From DASTPP01 sp035762175 (GTDB lineage: Bacteria; Myxococcota_A; Polyangia; Polyangiales; Polyangiaceae): a DNA stretch of 64,000 bases. Within the stretch, counting starts at the first letter, position 1, and each line of letters opens with the position of its first letter. The notes beneath the pieces are model-generated. The model was not told where the DNA came from. It saw only the letters and a list, made by a program, of their open reading frames with translations, and searched no databases. The DNA lies in the NCBI GenBank assembly GCA_035762175.1, contig DASTPP010000174.1, forward strand, positions 1 through 64,000. The letters are read 5' to 3'. This document shows, piece after piece, positions 10,586 to 20,711 of this stretch. A program made the translations under genes and the position numbers.

Positions 10586-11329
10586 TCAGCGCCGCGCGAC
10601 GAGCGCGCGCACCTGCTCGAAGTCGGCGTCCTCGACGGCGCCGTCGACCTGGCACCGCAGCGCGCCCTGCGGGTCGAAGAAGAAGTGCATGGGCAGCTGC
10701 GGCGGATCGCGCACCTTGAACGTCTCGAGCCAGCCCACGCGCGCCCGGCCGTCGGGCAGCCAGAAGCTCGCGCGCAGCCCCGTCGCCGGCTGCGCCTCGA
10801 GAAAGCGCCGCGCCTGCCGCTCGTCGTCGTCGAGCGTGATGAAGCTGAGCGCGACGGGCGTGCCGAGCGCGGCGAGCTTGGCCTCCCAGGCGCGCAGCCG
10901 CGGGATCTCTTCTTTGCACGGCCCGCACCAGGCCGCCCAGAGGTTGACCCAGAGCCAGCGCCCGCCGCCCGCCGGCCGGTCGCCGAGCGCGGGCGCCCCG
11001 GGCGCCTCGAGCCGGTCGAGCTTGCCGGGCGGCAGCGGCTTGCCGGCCGCCGCGGGCGCGCCTTCGCACAGGCGGCGGGGCGGCGCCGGGGCCGCCGGGG
11101 CGGCGGGGCGCGGCGGCGCGGGGTTCGAGCCGGCGCTGGCGCGCACGGCCTCGTTGCGGGCGTAGACGGCGGGCGAGGCCGGCTTCGTCTCGTCGCCGCA
11201 CGCGCCGGGCGAGAGCGCGGCGAGGGCGGCGAGGGCGACGGAGGCTCGCGCGGGCGGCAGGGGGCGGCGCGGGCCGGCGGACGGGCGGGTGCGGCCGGGG
11301 AGGGCTCGCGCGGGCGGCGGAGGGCGCAT
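10586..11329 (-). CDS. TlpA-type thioredoxin-fold protein, exported
   Basis: 247 residues from ATG 11329. An N-terminal basic/hydrophobic export signal (VALAALAALSPGAC) has a possible but non-classical lipobox ending at Cys44. An Ala/Pro linker follows, then a thioredoxin fold with the active site WAAWCGPCKEE (Cys135, Cys138) and a cis-Pro loop near PPQLPMHFFFD. It probably reduces or isomerises disulfides in the periplasm. It lies 8 nt downstream of the OmpA-like gene and two genes after a VKOR-thioredoxin protein, so the three form a redox/envelope group. The longer frame upstream to 11641 is antisense-type noise. Confidence 0.85.
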   Translation of the reverse strand: MRPPPPARALPGRTRPSAGPRRPLPPARASVALAALAALSPGACGDETKPASPAVYARNEAVRASAGSNPAPPRPAAPAAPAPPRRLCEGAPAAAGKPLPPGKLDRLEAPGAPALGDRPAGGGRWLWVNLWAAWCGPCKEEIPRLRAWEAKLAALGTPVALSFITLDDDERQARRFLEAQPATGLRASFWLPDGRARVGWLETFKVRDPPQLPMHFFFDPQGALRCQVDGAVEDADFEQVRALVARR

Positions 11330-11337
11330 GGCGGCGT

Positions 11338-12057
11338 TCAGAGGCGGCAATCGACCCAGGAGACGAAGGCGCTGCGGTTGATGGCCTCGGCGTTGCAGGC
11401 CTTGCCCGCCCGCGAGTTCGGCCAGCCCGAGCAATAATCTTTGGTGAGCTGGGCGAACTCGCTGCCGAGCCAGAGCATGCCGACGCGCTTGTCGAGCTCG
11501 GCCTCCGAGTTCAGCTCTTGCAGGTGAAAGAAGACCGAGTTCGCGCGCTTGTGCGACAGCGACCGGTTGCCGTCGGTCGAGCCCGTCTTCGAGGCGCGCG
11601 CGACGACGAAGAAGTAGCGCGCGCCGCGCCGGTCGTCCCACCTTTCGAGCAAGAGCTTCTTCGCCCCCTCGTCGAGCTTTTCGGAGTTATCGTCGAAGAG
11701 CAAGATCGCGCCCCGCTCGGCCAGCGGGGTGAAGAGCGCGTTGAAGTCGGCGTCGTTGATGCTCGCCACCGTCTTGACGTCCGAGGGCTGGCAGCCGCGC
11801 CGCGACTGCTGGCCGACGAGGCCGCAGGCGCCGAGCACGCGCTGCAAGACCTCTTTGAAGGCGGGCGTGCAGTAGGGGGCCTCGGCGTGGTCGGCGACCA
11901 GGGCGGGCGCCGACGCCTCGTTCGCGGCGTCGGCGCGCACCGGGTTGGTCAGCCGGTCGGCCGCGGCGCGCACCTCGGCCCGCACGAAGGCCAGGGCGAG
12001 CAGCAGGCAGAGCGCCCCGATCAGGGCGGCGAGGCCCAGCGGCCCGAGCGCCTTCAC
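11338..12057 (-). CDS. OmpA-like C-terminal domain protein, single N-terminal anchor
   Basis: 239 residues from GTG 12057, which overlaps the stop of the VKOR gene by 4 nt (GTGA). One hydrophobic N-terminal helix (LGLAALIGALCLLLALAFV) leads to an extracytoplasmic part. The C-terminal half resembles an OmpA-like peptidoglycan-binding fold: LLFDDNSEKLDEGAKKLL, then GNRSLSHKRANSVFFHL. The usual NxxLSxxRAxxV pattern is therefore recognisable. Six Cys residues (including CTPAF, GACGLVG, RRGCQP, YCSGW, KACNAE, DCRL) are unusual for this fold and fit with the redox neighbours as disulfide catalysts for this or similar proteins (inference). Confidence 0.72.
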   Translation of the reverse strand: MKALGPLGLAALIGALCLLLALAFVRAEVRAAADRLTNPVRADAANEASAPALVADHAEAPYCTPAFKEVLQRVLGACGLVGQQSRRGCQPSDVKTVASINDADFNALFTPLAERGAILLFDDNSEKLDEGAKKLLLERWDDRRGARYFFVVARASKTGSTDGNRSLSHKRANSVFFHLQELNSEAELDKRVGMLWLGSEFAQLTKDYCSGWPNSRAGKACNAEAINRSAFVSWVDCRL

Positions 12058-13499
12058 GGCAGCACCTCCGGGGCGAGCTGGCCGAGGGTGTAGCGCAGCC
12101 CGAGGTCGGTGTCTTCGTCGCAGACTCGCAAGTCGCCGAGGTAGAGCTGCGGCGTCGAGACGGGCACCTTGTTGGCGACCGCGAAGTGCAGGCCCCGCTC
12201 GAGCCGCTTCAGGGTCTCGCGCTCGTCGAGGCACTTGTCGAGCTCGGCGAAGCGGGCCCGCACCTTGGCCCGCAAGAGCTCTTTGCCCGCCTTGCCGGCG
12301 ACGCGCAGCGACTCTTGCTCGGCGTACGCCCACTCGAGCACCTCGCGCGCGCGGCCCTGCTTGTCGCCGCAGACCACCGCCTTGGCCAGCAGGCACGCGC
12401 CCGGGTGCACGGGGCGATCGAGCATCCAATTGCATTCGTTGTCGAGCGGGAAGAGCAAGACCGACGCGTCGAGCTGCTCGATCACGCCCTCGACGTCGAG
12501 CCGCTCGTGCAGCGCCTTGCAGGTCGGGCAGAGCGGGTCGACGAAGAGCAGCGCCTTGCGCTTCGGCGACGAGGTGCGCAGCCGGACGAAGGTGTTCGCC
12601 GGCTCGGCCGGCTCGGCGAGCTTGCCGCAGTTGGCGAGCAGCGGCCGGTAGTCGGGCAGCGACGCCGCGTACACGAGCGCGGGCGCCGCCGCGAAGAGGC
12701 CCAAGAGCCCGAAGACGATCAGAAAGGCCGGCCCCGGCTTGAGCGCGAGCGGGCGCCGCGCCGGCCGGAGCGGCGGCGGCCCCCCCGGCGCGCCGGGCGG
12801 CGGCGTCGGCTCGTCGCGCATGTTCTCGACGTAGCGCTGCTTGTACTTCAGCCGATCGCGCAGCGCCGGCGGCACGTTCGAGCCCGACTCGTCGATCGCC
12901 GGGTAGCTGCCGCCCCGCCCGCCGAGGTCGGGCGAGGTCGGCGCCCGCTCGCCGAGGGGGCCCAGCGGCCGCATGGCCGCCTCGGCCTCGGGGGCGGGCG
13001 CCGGCTTCGCGCGCTTCAAGGCCTTGAAGCCCGCGAAGGCGAGCAGGGCCGAGGCGACGTAGAGCCCGACGCAGAGCTTGCAGAAGCCCCCCAGCCGGAA
13101 CGCCGAGAGCCCCGCCATCAGCAGCGACACCGGCAGCGGCGCGAGGGCCGCGGCGCCGTAGGCCTGCCAGAGGCTGCGCGGGGCGGCCTCGCGCGCGGTC
13201 AGCAGGTAGACCGAGGCGGCCAGGAAGAAGGCGTAGGCGCCGAGGGCGAAGAGGCTGATGGGCAGCCCGCCCCAGTAGGCGCCGCGCAGCACCGCCGAGT
13301 AGGGGCTGTACATGGCGGCCGTGCAGGCGTTCGGCCCCTCGGTCACGCCGCTGAGGCCCGGCACGAACGAACAGTGCGAGCCGTGCAACTGCCGGTCGAG
13401 GTGCTGGGCGTAATCGTGGGTCGAGAACGCCGCGAAGAAGAGGCCGAGCGCCGACGCGGCGGCGCCGAGCGCGGCGGGGGAGAGCGCGCGCCGTTGCAT
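12054..13499 (-). CDS. VKOR-thioredoxin fusion (disulfide-forming quinone reductase)
   Basis: 481 residues from ATG 13499. The N-terminal VKOR domain has about four or five membrane helices, the loop cysteines Cys43 and Cys59, and the quinone-site CxxC at 140-143 (GGFCKLCVGLY). A Pro-rich linker (about 165-255) and another membrane segment lead to a periplasmic DsbA/thioredoxin-like domain with CPTC at 324-327 (FVDPLCPTCKAL). A late cis-Pro-like motif KVPVSTPQLYLGDLRVC is typical of DsbA-like partners. Such fusions replace the DsbA/DsbB pair and transfer electrons from substrate thiols to quinone. First gene of an overlapping three-gene run with the OmpA-like and TlpA-like genes. Confidence 0.9.
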   Translation of the reverse strand: MQRRALSPAALGAAASALGLFFAAFSTHDYAQHLDRQLHGSHCSFVPGLSGVTEGPNACTAAMYSPYSAVLRGAYWGGLPISLFALGAYAFFLAASVYLLTAREAAPRSLWQAYGAAALAPLPVSLLMAGLSAFRLGGFCKLCVGLYVASALLAFAGFKALKRAKPAPAPEAEAAMRPLGPLGERAPTSPDLGGRGGSYPAIDESGSNVPPALRDRLKYKQRYVENMRDEPTPPPGAPGGPPPLRPARRPLALKPGPAFLIVFGLLGLFAAAPALVYAASLPDYRPLLANCGKLAEPAEPANTFVRLRTSSPKRKALLFVDPLCPTCKALHERLDVEGVIEQLDASVLLFPLDNECNWMLDRPVHPGACLLAKAVVCGDKQGRAREVLEWAYAEQESLRVAGKAGKELLRAKVRARFAELDKCLDERETLKRLERGLHFAVANKVPVSTPQLYLGDLRVCDEDTDLGLRYTLGQLAPEVLP

Positions 13500-13570
13500 G
13501 GCCCAAGGCGTACCCTCGCCCTCGAGCGGGAGTCAAACCTCACGTCGCGGCGTGTGCCGCACGGTGCGCC

Positions 13571-14983
13571 TCAGACCTGCAAAAGGGGCAGCTGTCGGTG
13601 CGGCGCGGCCGGCTCGACGATCGGGATGGGATAGTTGCCCGAGAAGCACGCATCGCAAAGGCCCGCCCCCCCGCCGCTCAGCGGCGTCGAGACGGCCGAG
13701 ACGGCCTGCGAGAGGCCCTCGCGCGACAGGTAGCCGAGCGAGTCGGCCGTCAGGTAGCGCACGGTCTCTGCCACGGTGTGCGTCGAGGCGATGAGCTCGC
13801 CGCGGGTCGGCGTGTCAATGCCGTAAAAGCAGGGCCACTGCGTCGGCGGGCTCGAGATGCGCACGTGCACCTCGCGCGCGCCGGCGTCGCGCAGCATCTT
13901 GACGATCTTGCGGCTCGTCGTGCCGCGCACGATCGAGTCGTCGACCACCACGACGCGCTTGCCCCGCAGCACGTCGCCCACGGGGTTGAGCTTGAGCCGC
14001 ACCCCGAAGTGGCGAATGCTCTGCCGCGGCTCGATGAAGGTGCGGCCGACGTAGTGGCTGCGAATCAGCCCGAGCTCGAAGGGCAGCTTCATCTGCTCGG
14101 CGTAGCCGAGCGCGGCCGGCACGCCCGAGTCGGGCACGGGCAAGACCAGGTCGGCCTCGGCCGGGTGCTCGACGGCCAGCCGTCGCCCGAGCTCTTTGCG
14201 CACCTCGTAGACCGAGGCCGAGCCCAGCATCGAGTCGGGCCGGGCGAAGTAGACGTACTCGAACACGCAGAGCGCGGGCCTTCGCCCCGGCAGCGGGAAG
14301 GACGAGCGCGCCCCTCGCGCGTCGACCGTGAACACCTCGCCGGGCGCGAGGTAGCGCTCGAACGAGGCGTTGATGAGGTCGAAGCAGGTCGGCTCGCTCG
14401 CCACCACGTACGCCTGCTCGGGCGTGCGCAGCCGCCCGACGCAGAGCGGCCGCACCCCCGCCGGGTCGCGCACCGCGACGAGCCGGTCGGGCGTCAGAAA
14501 GACGAGCGAGTACGCCCCCTCGACCCGCAAGAGCGCGTCGACGATGCGGTCTTCGACCTTGCGCTGGGGGCTGTGCGCGATGAGGTGCACGAGCGTCTCG
14601 GTGTCGCTCGAGCTCTGGAAGATGGCGCCCTTCTGCTCGAGCTCGGCGCGCAGCTCTTGGGCGTTCGTCAGGTTGCCGTTGTGCGCGACCGCGAGCGCCC
14701 CGAGCGCGTACTCGAAGGCGAAGGGCTGCGTGTTGCGCAGGCCCCCGCCGCCCGCGGTCGAGTAGCGCGTGTGCCCGATCGCCGCGTGCCCCGGCAGCCG
14801 CCCGATCGCCGCCTCGTTGAACACCTCGTGCACGAGCCCCTCGCCCCGGTGGCTGTAGAGCACCCTGCCCTCGGTCGTCACGATGCCCGCCGCCTCTTGC
14901 CCCCGGTGCTGCAGGGCGTGCAGGCCGAGGTACGTGAGGTTGGCGGCCTCGGGGTGGCCGTAAATGCCGAAAACGCCGCACAT
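13571..14983 (-). CDS. purF: Amidophosphoribosyltransferase (purine synthesis, first step)
   Basis: 470 residues. Starting at the Met directly before Cys leaves Cys as the nucleophile of the class II glutaminase domain after Met removal (MCGVFGIYGH). An upstream in-frame Met four codons earlier would bury it and is rejected. Other motifs: LQHRGQEAAGI, AIGHTRYSTAGG, and the phosphoribosyltransferase PRPP loop RVVVVDDSIVRGTTS. Near the end, LCDACFSGNYP matches PurF. It converts PRPP and glutamine to 5-phosphoribosylamine. Length is usual for the family. It is divergent from the membrane protein at 15203, with a tandem repeat between. Confidence 0.96.
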   Translation of the reverse strand: MCGVFGIYGHPEAANLTYLGLHALQHRGQEAAGIVTTEGRVLYSHRGEGLVHEVFNEAAIGRLPGHAAIGHTRYSTAGGGGLRNTQPFAFEYALGALAVAHNGNLTNAQELRAELEQKGAIFQSSSDTETLVHLIAHSPQRKVEDRIVDALLRVEGAYSLVFLTPDRLVAVRDPAGVRPLCVGRLRTPEQAYVVASEPTCFDLINASFERYLAPGEVFTVDARGARSSFPLPGRRPALCVFEYVYFARPDSMLGSASVYEVRKELGRRLAVEHPAEADLVLPVPDSGVPAALGYAEQMKLPFELGLIRSHYVGRTFIEPRQSIRHFGVRLKLNPVGDVLRGKRVVVVDDSIVRGTTSRKIVKMLRDAGAREVHVRISSPPTQWPCFYGIDTPTRGELIASTHTVAETVRYLTADSLGYLSREGLSQAVSAVSTPLSGGGAGLCDACFSGNYPIPIVEPAAPHRQLPLLQV

Positions 14984-15064
14984 CGCCGCTAGCATCTAAC
15001 CTTTCCGCCTCCGCCCCGCCACCCCATTCGCCGCCGCGCTCGCGCTCCGGAGGGCGTTTCTGCA

Positions 15065-15165
15065 CGCCGCGGGCGCGCGCGACGAAGGCCGCTCCTGGCG
15101 CCGCGGGCGCGCGCCGCGACGGGCGCTCGTGCCGCCGCGGGCGCGCGCGACGAAGGGCGTTCCGG
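15065..15165. repeat. Three tandem ~34-bp GC-only repeats
   Basis: Units start at 15065, 15099 and 15133, each opening CGCCGCGGGCGCGCGC and continuing with a GACGAAGG-like core and CGYTCC. A partial unit lies just upstream. They sit in the divergent purF / membrane-protein intergenic region. Function unknown. Confidence 0.7.
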
Positions 15166-15202
15166 TCGCGCGGCGCGCGCGCTAGCGTCGGCCCCCACCC
15201 GC

Positions 15203-16624
15203 GTGCCGCCCCGCCCGCCTCGCCCGCCGCACGGCGCCGTCGCGCACGACGAGGCGCCCCCGCCGCCCGGCGCCCCGCTGCGCCGCGCCCTCGCCCCGCT
15301 CGTCGCTGCCTTGCGCGCGGCGCTCTCATCGCCCGCCCTCGCGCGCGTCCTCGGCCCCCCCGGCTCGCCCCGCCGGGCCGCCCTCGGCCTCTGGGCGCTC
15401 GCGACGCTCGCCTACCTCGCGTGCGCCGCGCCCGCGCGCCTCGCCGCGCACACGCCCTACAACCACTTCGCGCACCTCGCGTGGTCGTGGCTGCACGGGC
15501 GCCTCGACCTCGCGGGCGCCCCGCCCGACTACGCGCGCGGCAACGACTTCGCCTTTTACGGGGGGCGCTGGTTCGTCGTCTTCCCGGGCTTTCCCGCCCT
15601 GCTGGCCGCGCCCTTCGTGGCGCTCGCCGGCTCGCCCGAGGCGTTCCGCGACGGGCTCTTCTTCGTCGCCCTCGCCGGGCTCGCGCCGGCGCTGCTCTAC
15701 CTCGGCCTCGGGCGCCTCGCCGCCGAGGGGCTCTCGTCGCTCGGCGCCCGCGCGCGCGCCGCGCTCGCGCTCTTCTTCGGGCTCGGCACGGTCTACTGGT
15801 TCTCGGCCGTGCAGGGCACGGTCTGGTACGCCGCCCACGCCGTCGGCGCCGCGCTCGCCGCGCTCTACCTCTGGGCCGCGGCCGGCGCCCGCCGCCCCTT
15901 CGTCGCCGGCCTCGCGCTCGCGCTCGGCTTCTGGACCCGCGCCCCCCTGCTCTTCGCCCTGCCCTGGTTCGTCGCCGAGGCCCGCAGGCTCGCCCGGGCG
16001 CGCGGCCCCCGCGCCGCCGCCCGCGCCTCGGCCTGGTTTCTGGCCCCCCTCGCCCTCACGCTCGCGCTCGCCGCCTGGCACAACCGGGCCCGCTTCGGCG
16101 ACCCGCTCGAGTTCGGCTACCGCTATCTCGTCGTCGCCTGGGCCGATCGCATCGAGCGCTGGGGGCTCTTTTCGTACCACTTTCTGCCCCGCAACCTCGC
16201 CGTCGTGCTCGCCGGCCTGCCCGTCTCGACGCCCGAGGCGCCCCCCGGCGCCGCCCCCTTGCGCCTGGGCGTGCACGGGCTCGCCCTCTGGGCGACGACG
16301 CCGCTCTACCTCGCCCTCGCCCGCCCGACCCGAGGGTCGCCCGCGAGCGCCCCGCTCGCGCTCACCGCCCTCGCCGTCGCCCTGCCCTCGCTGCTCTACC
16401 AGAACAGCGGGCAAATTCAGTTCGGGTACCGCTTTTCGAACGACTACGCCGTCTTTCTCTTCGCCTGGCTCGCCACGAGCCGCCGCCGCCTCGGCCCCGG
16501 TCTCGTCGCGCTCGGCCTCGCCGGCGTGCTCGTCAACGCCCTCGGCGCCCTCAGCTTCGACCGCCCCTGGGCCGCCCGCTACTACCTGCGCGACGGCTCG
16601 CAGGCGCTCGTGCCCGACGACTGA
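15203..16624 (+). CDS. Polytopic membrane protein, possibly a GT39/ArnT-like glycosyltransferase
   Basis: 473 residues from GTG 15203. About ten or eleven hydrophobic helices follow a Pro/Arg/Ala-rich N-terminus. The first periplasmic loop carries His/Asp/Asn residues (HTPYNHFAHLAWSWLHGRLDL, then DYARGNDFAFYGGRWF). This is reminiscent of the acidic loop of GT-C-fold mannosyl- and arabinosyltransferases, but a clear DE/EE catalytic pair is not evident. No family is recognised with confidence. Gene stands alone between purF and atpD. An 8-bp GC stem (16660-16685) lies downstream and could end its transcript. Confidence 0.75.
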   Translation: MPPRPPRPPHGAVAHDEAPPPPGAPLRRALAPLVAALRAALSSPALARVLGPPGSPRRAALGLWALATLAYLACAAPARLAAHTPYNHFAHLAWSWLHGRLDLAGAPPDYARGNDFAFYGGRWFVVFPGFPALLAAPFVALAGSPEAFRDGLFFVALAGLAPALLYLGLGRLAAEGLSSLGARARAALALFFGLGTVYWFSAVQGTVWYAAHAVGAALAALYLWAAAGARRPFVAGLALALGFWTRAPLLFALPWFVAEARRLARARGPRAAARASAWFLAPLALTLALAAWHNRARFGDPLEFGYRYLVVAWADRIERWGLFSYHFLPRNLAVVLAGLPVSTPEAPPGAAPLRLGVHGLALWATTPLYLALARPTRGSPASAPLALTALAVALPSLLYQNSGQIQFGYRFSNDYAVFLFAWLATSRRRLGPGLVALGLAGVLVNALGALSFDRPWAARYYLRDGSQALVPDD

Positions 16625-16659
16625 GGGGGCCCCTTCCGGCCTTGCCCGGGCGCCCCGGT

Positions 16660-16685
16660 GGCCCCACACCCCTTGCCGTGGGGCC
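16660..16685 (+). terminator. GC-rich stem-loop after the membrane protein gene
   Basis: GGCCCCAC pairs with GTGGGGCC around a 10-nt loop, 35 nt after the stop codon. There is no U tract, so terminator function is only likely. Confidence 0.4.
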
Positions 16686-16824
16686 CCGCGCGAGGCCAAA
16701 AAGGCCGCCGCCCGCCGGGGTTGTCAGCCGCGCCGGCCACGTGCTAGTGCCGGGCCCCGCGGCGGGCCCCCCGAGAGGGGCCCGCGGCCAGCGAGCCCCT
16801 TCGTACCGAGAGAGACGCCCGCCC

Positions 16825-18309
<1,485 letters not shown>

Positions 18310-18318
18310 GCTGACGCG

Positions 18319-18843
18319 ATGGCCACCCTGCGCCTCGAGATCGTCACCCCCCAGGGCCCCGCGCTGCGCGACGACGTCGACGAGCTGACGGCGCCGAGCG
18401 TCGCCGGCGAGTTCGGCGTGCTGCCCGGCCACTTGCCCATTCTGGCGGCGCTCAAGACCGGCATCTTGACCTGGCGCAAGAAGGGCGAGCTCGGCGCCTG
18501 CGCCGTCGGCGCCGGCTTCATCGAGGTGCACGACGACCGGGTCAACGTCCTGACCGACCGCTACCGCGCCAAGGGCGACGTCGACCCCGTGCGCGTGCGC
18601 GCCGACCTCAAAGACATCGACGAGAAGATCGACCGCCACCCCGGCCCCCCCCAGAGCGCCGAGTTCCAGGCGCTCGTCGCCGACGAGCTCTGGTGCGCCG
18701 CCCAGCTCGAATTGCACGGCGACCCGCCCCCGCCCACCGTCAACTTCACCGAAGCCTACGGCCAGGCCCCCGACGAGGCCTTCCAGCGCGAGGGCGACGA
18801 GCAGGCCCCGGCCATCACCCACGAGGGCGAAGAGAAAGAATAA
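18319..18843 (+). CDS. atpC: F1F0 ATP synthase subunit epsilon
   Basis: 174 residues. The N-terminal beta-sandwich is typical of epsilon (LRLEIVTPQGPALRDDVDEL, GEFGVLPGHLPILAALKTG, GFIEVHDDRVNVLTDR). The C-terminal part departs from the usual helical hairpin. After residue ~95 it continues with an acidic extension (DEAFQREGDEQAPAITHEGEEKE), making the protein about 35 residues longer than usual epsilon subunits. Epsilon joins the rotor and can inhibit ATP hydrolysis through its C-terminus, so the unusual tail may affect inhibition (inference). Confidence 0.95.
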   Translation: MATLRLEIVTPQGPALRDDVDELTAPSVAGEFGVLPGHLPILAALKTGILTWRKKGELGACAVGAGFIEVHDDRVNVLTDRYRAKGDVDPVRVRADLKDIDEKIDRHPGPPQSAEFQALVADELWCAAQLELHGDPPPPTVNFTEAYGQAPDEAFQREGDEQAPAITHEGEEKE

Positions 18844-19195
18844 GGCGCCCCCAAGGCCGAAACGCCCCCGCCCCGACCCGCCCGCCGCGCGCCCCCGAGC
18901 GCCCGCGCCGAGGCGGCGTCGGGGCGAGTCGTTTTGTGCCCCTCCGCGGCGGGGCCGATCACGCCGGGCCCCCACCGCGACCCCAGGGCTTGCGGGCGGG
19001 CAGAGCGCCCGGCAATGCCACCCCCGCTGCTCGTACCGCCGTCCCGGCCTGCGCCCCCCGGCCCCGCCGTCGAGGGCAGGGCGCCGCCGGCCCGGGCCCC
19101 CCGGCCACCACAATGAGGGCGCTACGGCGCCGGCGGGCGGGGGCGGCATCCCCCTCGACGGGGGCGGGGCGAGGCGCTAGAACCCGAGGCGCCTC
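18844..19195. other. Gap between atpC and tRNA-Arg; no gene seen
   Basis: Very GC-rich, with no open frame showing conserved protein character. The minus-strand frame over 18959-19312 runs antisense through the tRNA and gives the well-known spurious tRNA-antisense peptide. Confidence 0.6.
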
Positions 19196-19268
19196 GCCCC
19201 CGTAGCTCAGTGGATAGAGCAGCGGTTTCCTAAACCGAAGGTCACAAGTTCGATCCTTGTCGGGGGCG
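19196..19268 (+). tRNA. tRNA-Arg(CCU)
   Basis: Acceptor strands GCCCCCG and CGGGGGC pair fully; the D arm contains TAGCTCAGTGGATAGAGCA. The seven-base anticodon loop TTCCTAA gives anticodon CCT, which reads AGG. The T arm is intact around GTTCGATCC. CCA is not encoded. The accessory region starts just downstream, and tRNA-Arg genes are frequent integrase targets. Confidence 0.95.
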
Positions 19269-19466
19269 CCCGAATTCCTTGAGGAATTTGGCGAGCCAGG
19301 TGCAACCTGCACCTCGAAGCTGCACCTGGCTGCACCTGACGAACGTCGCTGAGCGCCTTCGGCGCCGTGATGACCGCTGCCGCCGTCGACCCCCTACGCG
19401 TTCGCCCGCAGCGCCGCGCTCAGGGTGAAACTCTACGAGCTCGGTTCGGCCCCGCGATGCACCGAC

Positions 19467-20015
19467 TCAAGCTCGCAAGAGCGTGCCCCGCACGAACTCG
19501 CCGCCCTCGACCTCGACGCGCACGCCGTCGCAAGGCAAGAGCGGCCCCCAATCGACCCACAGCGCCGAGGGCAGGCTCGCGACAATGCCCGCCTCGATCG
19601 TGCCGCCGTGAGAGATGACGAGGGTCGAAGCGCCCTCGGGCGTGGGCGACGCGAGGGCGAGCCAACGCTGCCTCTGGCGCCGGGCATGTTCGCCGATCGG
19701 GCCCGGCCGGCTCACGAGACGGGCCCAGGTAGCGAAGGGCAGGCGCTTGCCCGCGCCGAGCTCGGCCACCTGCCGGTGCAGGGCGTCGTCATGGGCGCTT
19801 AGGTCAGCGTCGGTCTCGTCGACAGCGAACCCCATGGCGAGGGCGGTCTCGAGCGTGCGCGGGATGTCACTTACGACCACGAGGTGAAAGGGCCCGAGGC
19901 CCGCGCCCACCCGCCTCGCCAGGTCGACGCCCTCCTGGGAGATCGTCGTGCCCTCGCCTCGCGCCGGTCCCTTCTTGGTGAACGTGTGGCGACGTATCTC
20001 GAGCGTCCTTGCCAT
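19467..20015 (-). CDS. Histidine phosphatase superfamily protein
   Basis: 182 residues from ATG 20015. Phosphoglycerate-mutase/SixA-like fold. The first catalytic block is EIRRHTFTKKG (His10), an unusual RHT in place of RHG. Later blocks are VVSDIPRTLETA and VISHGGTIEA with the second catalytic His. An acidic residue region lies between (HDDALHRQ). It could dephosphorylate a small molecule or a phosphoprotein; the substrate is unknown. Codon use is intermediate between core and accessory DNA. It stands alone about 200 bp from tRNA-Arg, so it may be resident or the first gene of the inserted region. Confidence 0.75.
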   Translation of the reverse strand: MARTLEIRRHTFTKKGPARGEGTTISQEGVDLARRVGAGLGPFHLVVVSDIPRTLETALAMGFAVDETDADLSAHDDALHRQVAELGAGKRLPFATWARLVSRPGPIGEHARRQRQRWLALASPTPEGASTLVISHGGTIEAGIVASLPSALWVDWGPLLPCDGVRVEVEGGEFVRGTLLRA

Positions 20016-20711
20016 GAAGCGAATCTCGCCCCCGCCAGGGTCATGAGCCTCTCTACGGCAGCCGCCTCGGTCGACCCCCGTGGTGCTGCGGGCAGACGAT
20101 AGCAGGCGTGGTCGCCCCCGCGCAGCGGCTCGAGGGCAGCCCATGGCACCAGCAAGAGCGTCGTAGCCCCCGTTCGGACGCTCGGTGGACCTGCCGCAAC
20201 GTCGCGACGGCGAGAGCCCACCTGCTGCACGCCCGCCCTGGGCGCCTCCGCAACCCTGATCGCAGGGCGAGCCTGCTGGCCCTGCGAGTGGCCCCCGGCC
20301 ATCTCGGCGCCGTTCGTCAACGGCCCCCTTCTTCCAGGCGCAACCCTACCCCCCACCGTCGCCGCCGGGCTTTGGGACCGGCGTGACCGTCCGAGGCGCT
20401 GCGGCAGCCGGCAACGCCAGCGCAGGCGCCCCGAACGCCCCTCCCCCTTGGCTAGCCCTCACTTTCGTACACGCTTCGCCGACGGCCGCCCCCGCCGCGA
20501 CCTGCGCCGGTCTGGCGTCGCCCCGCCCGGCATCCTGAACGCCTCCGCCACGAGCGCCCCGACGGCTCCATCGAGCACGGCCCACGTGGCGTCGCGCGCC
20601 ACCGACGGTAGCCCCCCCGTTTGGCGCGGCAGATCGGCCCGGCGGAGAGGGCCATAACAAATGCTATAATATCTGGTTGACAGAGTAGGCTGTCGTCCTC
20701 AAGCTCGGGGC
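20016..20711. other. ~700-bp gap without a convincing gene
   Basis: Several short open frames exist but their translations are Arg/Gly/Ala-rich with no conserved features. The last 50 bp are abruptly AT-rich (TATAAT at 20665) and carry a dyad GACAG-N6-CTGTC at 20679-20694. This is probably the control region of the XRE-kinase pair. Confidence 0.5.
20679..20694. promoter_or_regulatory. Candidate operator of the XRE-kinase pair
   Basis: Dyad GACAG/CTGTC with 6-nt spacing in an AT-rich patch 18 nt before the GTG start. XRE proteins usually bind such dyads at their own promoters, so autoregulation is inferred. Confidence 0.35.

Noticed and set aside
18959..19312. Minus-strand frame containing DRTCDLRFRKPLLYPLSYGG
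   Set aside because: It is the antisense translation of tRNA-Arg, a frequent spurious annotation.
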